A stretch of DNA of 64,000 nucleotides from Ctenosaura bakeri (taxonomy: Eukaryota; Chordata; Lepidosauria; Squamata; Iguanidae): positions 62,001 through 126,000 of the forward strand of contig CAOLHI010002131.1 of assembly GCA_948474755.1 (NCBI GenBank), in the 5' to 3' direction. Every line of letters begins with the position of its first letter. Within the stretch, counting starts at the first letter, position 1. Both the position numbers and the translations under genes were made by a program. The notes under the pieces were generated by a model, which had not been told where the DNA came from, made no database searches, and saw only the letters and a list, made by a program, of their open reading frames with translations. Below, in pieces: positions 44,101 through 53,100 of the stretch.

Positions 44101-47100
44101 GAGGCTGAGAAAGTGTGACTCGCCCAAGGACTTATACCTGGAACAGACTCAATGCTACCACCCACTGCAATGCTCGCAATGACGGCTATTTCCGCACTAG
44201 ACTGTTAAAGCACTGTTATTCCACTTGCAACATCCTATGGAATCCTGGGGTTTGCAGTTTCGGGAGGGGCCAGGTGGCCCCTCCCTAAACTGCAAACCCC
44301 AGGATTCCATAGGATGTTGCAAGTGGAATAACAGCACTATAACAGTCTAGTGCAGAAATGGCCGATGTGTCATCAAATCATAGCTCAACAGAAAGCGAAG
44401 GAGCCCTAACATTTTGGCATAGTTGTCAGTCCCCGGAATCCACAGCTTGCATTATGTGCTCACCTTCCGACACAAAGAAAGAGCAAGAGACTGCAAAAGG
44501 AAAAGACAAAAAAGCAGAGGGCCATGGTTTCTTGCGCCCGATGCGATCAATTACCCATAGGGTTACTAGAACGCCTGGAGAAAGAAAAAGAAAAAGAAAA
44601 AGAGGAGGAGGAAGAAGAGAAAGAAAGAGGAGGGGGCTTATTTCCATTGCACTGCCAGCTAAATCAAGCTCTCTTGCAAAAAGCTGTTCATTTACGGAAC
44701 TTCACAACTACCTGGGGTTTGAAAGTAACAAGTTATAACTAAAGTAATTACCTGTCACAAGTTACTCTTTCATAACAAGGGCAGGACAAAGCCACCTTTC
44801 CTAAGTAACCTGACAGGTTGGAACAAAGTTCCTTTGCTTGTTAAAAAAAGTCATGCGTTTCCCTAGTTCTTTTTTCAAAGTAACTTTTCAAAGACATTTT
44901 GAGAGAAACTGCCCGGAAGATTTCAGGTTGGACACCATTCCTTCACCTAGCCCTCAGAGCTGTTTTTAAAAAGAATGAAGAGTAACACTGCAAAATGAGG
45001 AAAGCCATAAGTGAATGTCCCACAAGTAGTAACAGCCACAAGATTCCTTTTCCTAAATCCAAGGACAACCGAGAGAAATTCATGACGATCTCAAAGTAAC
45101 TTGCCCCAATTCTGCTGCAAACAGCCTTGAGCAAGCCGATCGAGATGCTGGACTGTTTGTGGAGAGAAACTGTACAGGACTGGATCCAGTCACTGTGGCC
45201 TGCGCTTTGCGGACTGACTATTCTAATTATTTGCGGGTTTTAATTAATTATTTAAATCACTTAATTTATTTTAACATATACATTGAATTAACTCACTGAC
45301 TGACTGATTGATTTTAAAGACTGCTTTCAGTCTATTCTAAAAGTTTTTATTCATGCACTGAATTTTTGAAATGTTGTTATGTCTTGTACGTCGCTTTGTT
45401 CGGTAAATGGTAGGTGATGCACAAATGCAACAAATGGGAAGCATTGACTGAGCCGCAAGGTGTGACGGGTGGCTAAGCCCCGCCTCCTCAGGTGGCTAAG
45501 CTCCGCCTCCCCCTCCTCCCCAGTTGCCTACCTGGGAATTCAGAAAGTGTGGTCCACAGCAAGTCGACGTAGTCCTTCTCTGTTAAGAATTCGCAGGCCA
45601 GGCTGCATTTGGGCTTCACTGTTTTCCTTCTGCTAGATACTTAGATGGGGTAACGAGAAAAAGAAGAGAGGGAGGAATATGTGAGGTTCTTCAGCATTTG
45701 GACCTCTGTACATGCATCCATACCCATTTAGGCCTGGGGGATGCTTCTGCTAATATAGGTAGCTCTCCTGAATGTATTCCAAGCTGCAGAGCATGGAAAA
45801 GTTACTTGGGAGGATTACAGCTCCCATAATCCAGTCAGCTTGGTCTTTGGTTACAACTCCCAGAATCCTGCAACTGACACAGTCAAGAGAATATCTGCCA
45901 AGATTTCACAGGGAGAAAAAGGGGGACATACAGCTCCCAAAACCACCCAGCCAGCACCGCTACTGGCTACAGTTCCTAGAACCTCTCTGCTGACGGGGCC
46001 AGCCGCTACAACCCCCAGAATCCCCCAACCAGCATGCCCACTGCTCAGGGCGGTTAGGGGATATTGGGAATTATAGTTCAAAAAGTAAGGCAGGCCATTT
46101 CTGGAACAAGAAGACAGGGGGCGGGGAAGCAACATAATGAGAACTCACAGCTGCAGAGGTCTCCCGCCTGGAAAAGCTCTGTTGTTAATAAAACTAACCC
46201 ATAATAAGAAAAGGCATTGGAGAACCTGCAGAGAAGGAAATGAAAGAGAGAACGTCACAGTCAGCTATTCAGGACCCTGAACAAGAAAACGAGAATGACA
46301 ATGGATCTGTAGAGCGGTGCTGCAGTCGTGGGGGAATTATTTGTCCGCATCCAGGGAAACAAAACGGGAAATCAGATTCCACTGAAACTCACAAAATGGA
46401 CCATGAGCCCGAAAGAAGTTGAAAATTCTTCCAAGTGTGTTCCTTCAGAAGTGACAAGGCATTAAATGCACTAGAGGAATAGGGGCCAAAGTGGGGTTTG
46501 AGGCCGCTTTGGTGTGCCTCAGGGATCCTGCAGTGTTATTTTTTTTTCTTTTCAAAAAATAATTTTTCCAAAATTGTCCCCAAATCCCCTTTATGGGACA
46601 TAGGGGCAATCTTGCCATCTTTTGGTCCTCTCTGGGCCATTTTGGGTGACTTCCAGCTTACTTCATGCTGTAATAAAGGCCCCTCCTGGACCTAGAATGG
46701 TCCAAGGAGAGCCAAAAAGGAGGCTGAAATTTTTATTTATTTATTTATTTGTATCCCGCCTCTCCATATGGATCGAGGCAGCAAACAACTTACAAATAGC
46801 ATGTATTTTTTGAAACATTCCTATACATGCCCCCAACAAGCTGGGTACTCATTTTACCGACCTGCGGAAGGATGGAAGGCTGAGTCAACCTTGGAGCCCG
46901 GCAGGATCGAACTCATAACCTTGCAGCTTGCAGTACTGGCATTGAACCACTGCACCACCAGGGCTCCCCCACATCCCCTAAAGGACATTGTGGGAGAAAT
47001 TTGTGGGGGGGGGTTGTCTTTTTTTGTTTTGCTAAGAGGGGTGCAGCAGCAGGATGCAACCCTCCAGGGTTTATGGCAGAGAGCACGTGGTCACCTAACC

Positions 47101-50100
47101 CCTAACAATTGCCCCAGCTCTGCCCTAGAGCAAGGGTTGGAAATCTTGTTCAGTTTGAGGTCCTCGTTCCATTTCCCAGAAGGGCTCGAGGGCCGTGTTT
47201 CAGGGGCACACGGAAGGGAAATGGAAGCATCTTTTAGCAGAAATTTACAGCCAGACCCTCAACCAAAGCAGAGGCATTTCATCCTTTGAGAATGAGGGAA
47301 AGCTGAGAAAGTCCACAAAGATGGTGTCAGGGGAAAGGGACGTGGCCATCTGGGGAAGCCCAGGAGGCCAGATTAGGACCCCAGGGGGGCTGATTCTGCC
47401 TTGACAGCCCCCCCCCGTCCCAAGCTAAAAGTTGCAGAGAATGGCAGGCTCCTCAACCTTTGTTGTCTTTATCCAAGACATAAATCTGCAGGTAGCATCC
47501 AGCAGAGGCAATTAACCTTTTCAATTGGCCGCAGGAGTCTCCTGCATTGTTTAATGTCAAAAGACACCCATTTCTCAAAGCTGGCAGCGAATATCTGGCC
47601 ATTTCCAGTTTTATCTCCCCCTCCTCATCCTTTTTTTTTGGCATTACAGCCCACAGACGACCCCAGAGGGCAAAAGATTCTCACCACCACCACCTAACCT
47701 GCTAAAGGGCAGAGATCCGCGTGTATAACCTCTACCTCATTTCTACAGGTCAAAAGTAAGGTGGTTCTGCCCTTCCAAACAGCAAAGATCATGTGGTCCA
47801 AGGAGCTAATGCAATCCCCCCTGGCCCTGATTTTCACCTGGTTTTGCAGTTTGGGTAAAATGATGTCTGAGGAAGAGACTGGGCTGTTCGTAAGCTACGA
47901 GTTGATACTGTGCCACCTGCTGAACCACCAACAAGCCATGAGTTGTGGCACCTGAGAAAGAGAATTGCACAGCCACTGTGCTCTTACCATATAAACCAGA
48001 GCAGAAGTGTTGTCCATCTGAACTGAGGGGTGAACAGGTCCCTCATTTTCCCTCTGTCTTCCTGTTTGGATACAAATAAATATGCAAATGCTTGGTATTG
48101 TCTGAAACCAACGGCAAACATGTGTGTGCGTACACATGTGTCCATGCATATGTCTGTGGAGAGAGTCTTATTCAAAAGCTTTCCCTCCTGGATTCATGCT
48201 GCCTTCCCCAGCCTGGTGCCCTCCAGATCGGAGGAACTAGAACTCCCATAGAACTCTCTTGCTGCAACAGGTTCACTGATTTTCAGTCCTTTCCCAACCA
48301 CAGTTCATAGTGCTGGCGATGACCTATAAAGTCCCATTCAACACAGAGGCAGGCCATCTGAAAGTCCATATCTCCCTATATGAGCCCATCTGAGTCTTAA
48401 GATCTTTAGGAGAAGCCTTTTCTTGGTCTCAATGACCTTCATAAGCATATCTGGAAAGGACCAGGGCCTTCTCAGTGGCTGCTCCCAGGCTCTGGAACTC
48501 CCTGACACAGGAGATTAGCCTGGGCCATTTCCGCACGAGACTGTTATAGTTCTATTATTCCACTTTCAACATCCTTTGAGGCCTCTCCCTAAACTGCAAA
48601 CCCCAGGATTCCATAGGATGTTGAAAGTGGAATAACAGCAATATAACAGTCTAGTATGGAAATGGGACAGAGGTTTACATGGCCACCGCTGAGAGATGCT
48701 TTAGCACTGGGTCCTTGGGCTGTCAGGGATTAGACTGGATGAATTTTGGGGTCCCTGCCAATGCTATGATTCAATGAAAGCAACAAATACATCATCCCAG
48801 ATTGAACCTAGAGGTCCAGATTCATCTCTTGAGGCTCACTGGCCCTTGGATGGATCTTTCCGGCAGTCCTGGGTGTCTTTTTCGGACACTCACCTGCCTA
48901 GAGATGATGAGTTTCCCAAGAGGCATTGGGGCTCCGTTTTCAGTCGCTATCCGTTTCAAAGTGGCGATAGCTTTTTCCTGGTTCCCAGACAGCACATCGT
49001 ATCGGGCGCTTTCCGGTAGCCACTGGGGGAGCAAAGGAAGCCCATGAAACACTGAGAATAGGACAATAAACAACCAAAAAACCCTAAGCAAGCAAACAGC
49101 TATGACTAATTTAAGAACATAAGACTGGCATTGTGGGATCAGACCAAAAGACTACCTAGTCCAGCCACCTGTTTGCCACAGCGGACAACCAATTGCCCCC
49201 GTGAGAAACCCACCAGCAGGACAGAGGTGGAACTCCACCTTCACTTCACGTTCCAAAGCAACTGACTCACAGAAGCACATATTCCCTCTGGTCTTGCAGG
49301 TTAAGCATATCACCTTGACTAGTAGCCATCAATGGTCCCAGCCCCCTTTTAAAGGCTTCCACGTCGGTAGTCATGACATCTTGTGGCAGGGAGTTCCCCA
49401 GTTTAACTCTACACTGGCTGAAGGAGACTAATGTAGCTAAGACTGGAGAAGACTCTCTCCACCCCATTACCTTCTCCACTGTGGCTTCCCAGTTATGGAA
49501 CACTCTCACAGGTCCAACTGCCACCAATACCGGCTTCATTACCGTGCCAAGTGCAAATATGGCTTTTTATTAAAGCCTTTGGGGTCTAGTGGTTTTATCC
49601 ATTTCACACATGCTCATGGTTTTAATCTGTTTTAATTCATTTAAAGTGATTTTGTTGTGCACCACCCTGAGATCCTTGGACGTAGAGTGGGGCATAAATA
49701 TTTTAATCTATGAATAAAATAAGGCCAATTTCAGAATATAAGACAAGCATCGTAGTTCAGTCCAAAGTAGGGTTTGCCAGGTCAGCTCTTGAGATCTGGG
49801 AATCCTTCCCAGCAAAGATCACTGAAAAGACACTGGGAACCCAGAAGGATCACTTACGAAACATAAGATGGCAAAGAGCAGAAGGGGAAGCGCCGAAAGA
49901 ATGAGCAGCCAGCGCCAGCCAAGGGTGGGCATCACAAAGACCGCAAGGAGGACCTCGAAGACAGTCCCAATGGCCCAGAAGACCTGTCCAGACAAACAGG
50001 AGTTGGGGGGAGATGAAGTTGGCTAAATAAGCCCCACTGCAAGTGGGGAAATGAAGTAACTTCTGTCACTGACAGCTGCAGCAGAACTTGATAACAGCTC

Positions 50101-53100
50101 TACTCAGAAATAACCAATTTTGGAACGCAGCCCTGTCTACTCATTTTCATTTTCCACTGAGAGCAGGTCTTTTGTAAAGCTAGCGGGTCTTAACTCTCCC
50201 CTCCAGACCAAGCCACCCAATAGGGATAGTTATCATAATATACAGGAATATCTCTCTTAATGAAACCTCTGAGCATGAAGCTCCTTTTACAAAGCCTTTC
50301 CACCCTTGCTCGGCACCCCTCCCTTTCCTTCCTCATTCTCTTTCTAGTTGGATGGTTTTTCCAGCAGCATTGGCATGGGGAGAATGAGGAAGAGGGGCTG
50401 GAGAAAAAGACTTTCAGTGGTGAGTTGCAGTAGCAACTCGGCATTAAACAGTGCAACAAAGCTTCAGCTGGGAAGCAACAGGACTTTTGCTTATCCAACT
50501 CTATGGAAGGAGTGTGTGTCTGCCTCCAACAGGCAAGATAAACAGCAGCTGCCTCCAGAATCCCTTACTGAGGCCATTTCCGCACGGGGCTGTTATAGCG
50601 CGATGATTCCACTTTCAACATCCTCTGGCATCCTGGGGTTTGCAGTTTCGGGAGGGGCCACTTGGCCCCTCCCGAAACTGCAAACCCCAGGATGCCAGAG
50701 GATGTTGAAAGTGGAATCATCGCGCTATAACAGCCCCGTGCGGAAATGGCCCCCGTGTGCAGAAAGAGCAAAACAGAAGAATAGACTCATTCCACCTACC
50801 TCAATTAGCAAAATGCATTTTGCTCTGGATTTCATTGGCAGGAATTCGGCATATAACGTTACTCTGGAAAGAATAAAAGCATGGAATGAAACGCTCAGAA
50901 AGATACGTCGAAGGATGTCTGTTTGGCTATCTAGAATGGTAACTGGCTTCTTTTTTTAAAGTTTTCATTTATTTTAAAACAGCACAACAAACTGCAACAC
51001 TTCTCAACTATTACGTTACACAGGCACCCCAACACTAATCCAAAACACCCACTCCTAAAAATAAAAAAAATGGTTTCCAATGTCCCCAACTTAGACTATG
51101 TAAGTCAAATTTAACTAAAGAGCTTCTGTTATACCTAATATATAAAAGCCAAAGTTTGTATGTTTGTCTGTGTCAGGCGAAGACCTCCTAGGAATGGCTG
51201 CCTGAGAAGATTCTATGGAATCCTGGAGTTGGCAGTTTAGGGAGGGGCCTTTAGAATTCTCAACCAGAGAACTCTTGGGCCTCAGACTGGTTGCTATGGA
51301 GATGAGGCCTAGCAGCAAGGAGGAGGGCAGTGTATTCCCTCAGGAACCCAACCTCTGTATGTCAATAATTCTGAATACAGATTGGATTGGGGAATATGGG
51401 GGAAAGTTACAGGTACTGGACAAGGCAGTTTGGGGAATTAGAGACACAGGATCTCAAATCTTTATAACAAGTATTACCTATGAGAAAATAAAATCCCAGG
51501 CAATACACACTAGTACATATAATAAAAAGACATTACTTCCTTTGCCAAAATTACCACATGCTAATACTGATTACTCTTTGCCATTTTCCCTCCATTCCTT
51601 TTTTTCCAGAACGGATCTCTCTTCCTTCAGTTTTGCTGTTTTCATCTTCCAAGTGCCTTTTTATGGCCCATTTTTCCTTCTCAGAGATGTTCCTCAACCA
51701 TGCCATTAAACAACAAAACCACATAACCATATATAAAACTACAAACTACAAATGCATATGACAATTGCAAATAAGAAAACTAAAAAATTCCCTAACAAAA
51801 CTACAAACATCTAACAAAACTACAATAAACAAAAAAGACTAGAAATAATTAAAAATTGGCTCTCGCCCTTGTTGCGTCCAGCTCTTAGTAAATACTTGTA
51901 GTTAACTATTAAGTCATCACTAAAAAAATCTAAATTAACTTTATCATTAATAATTTTTGTAATCTTATCCCTATACTCTGAAGATAAATTTACCTGGTTG
52001 ATAAAAAGTTAATAAAAATAGTAATTATCAGTCGTACACCATCACTACCGTAATTCTATTATTTTGAATTAAATTGATTGTCGACATTGGTATCGTACCT
52101 TTGTAACCTAAACTTTAACATCATCATGTTTAAACCCTGGTCATTTCTGCACTAGACTGTTATAGTGCTATTATTCCACTTTCAATATCCTGGGGTTTGC
52201 AGTTTAGGGAGGGGCCTTTGAGGCAAACTGCAAACCCCAGGATTCCATAGGATGTTGAAAGTGGAATAATAGCACTATAACTGGCTAGTGCGGAAATGGC
52301 CCAAAAGTACCAATGGGAAGCAATAAGAAATGGAGTAGCGGTTAATTCTTACAAATCAGACCTGAGAAATGACTATGTTTACTTACGACTGAGGGACGCC
52401 ACCAATTCCAAACCCCACCAGACCCCTCAGCACCAAGATCCAGCTGTAAACGGGTGCAAAGCCGCTAAGAACCCCATAGTATAAGGTCCATAGGACACTG
52501 ATTTTTAACCCCTGCATAGAACAAAGAAATATAATTTTGAACAATGAAAATCCATAATTCTCTGTGCCTGAAAGTCAACGAATTTCCCCTTCATTTCCAG
52601 ACCCAGCCCAGGTTACTCTGTACCACTCAAACTGTACCACCTCAATCACTCACACTTCCAATGTGTTAGATTATAACTCCCATCATCCCCAGCCAACCAA
52701 TGACAGTTAATGTAGTTCCAAACATGGGAGGGCATCAACTTGAAGAAGGTGCTTATCCACCCAAAATAAAACAGAGAGATCATGGAGGATGACAGGGGGA
52801 ATTATGCAGCCCTCCAGATGTTGTTGGATGACAGGTCCCAGCATTCCTCACCCTTGGCCCTGCCGGCTGGGCCTGCTGGGAGTCCAACACTGTCTGGACA
52901 ACTGCAGGATTCCCATCACAGATGTAAGAGAAAAGTACTGTAGGATCTGGAATGCTAGATGCCAGTATCTATAAAATATCTGATTTTTTGCTTTCTGTTT
53001 CGCAGTGAGGATATTAAAGAATAGGTGATGTAGGGGGGGAAATTGCCTATCTTCATCAGAACCTCGAACAGTTCCAAAAACAGGAGAGAATGGAAAATTG

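Larger units (their letters stand above)
50864..52386. other. SVOP intron 6
   Basis: 1.5 kb, strongly AT-rich between about 51700 and 52130. Holds a fragment of the palindromic MITE (51211-51290) and copy J. Open frames here (51215-51709) are not recognisable as genes. Confidence 0.6.

Noticed and set aside
44358..44738. 126-codon plus-strand frame with Lys/Glu/Arg-rich tract
   Set aside because: Antisense to SVOP exon 13. The basic tract is the microsatellite read in reverse.
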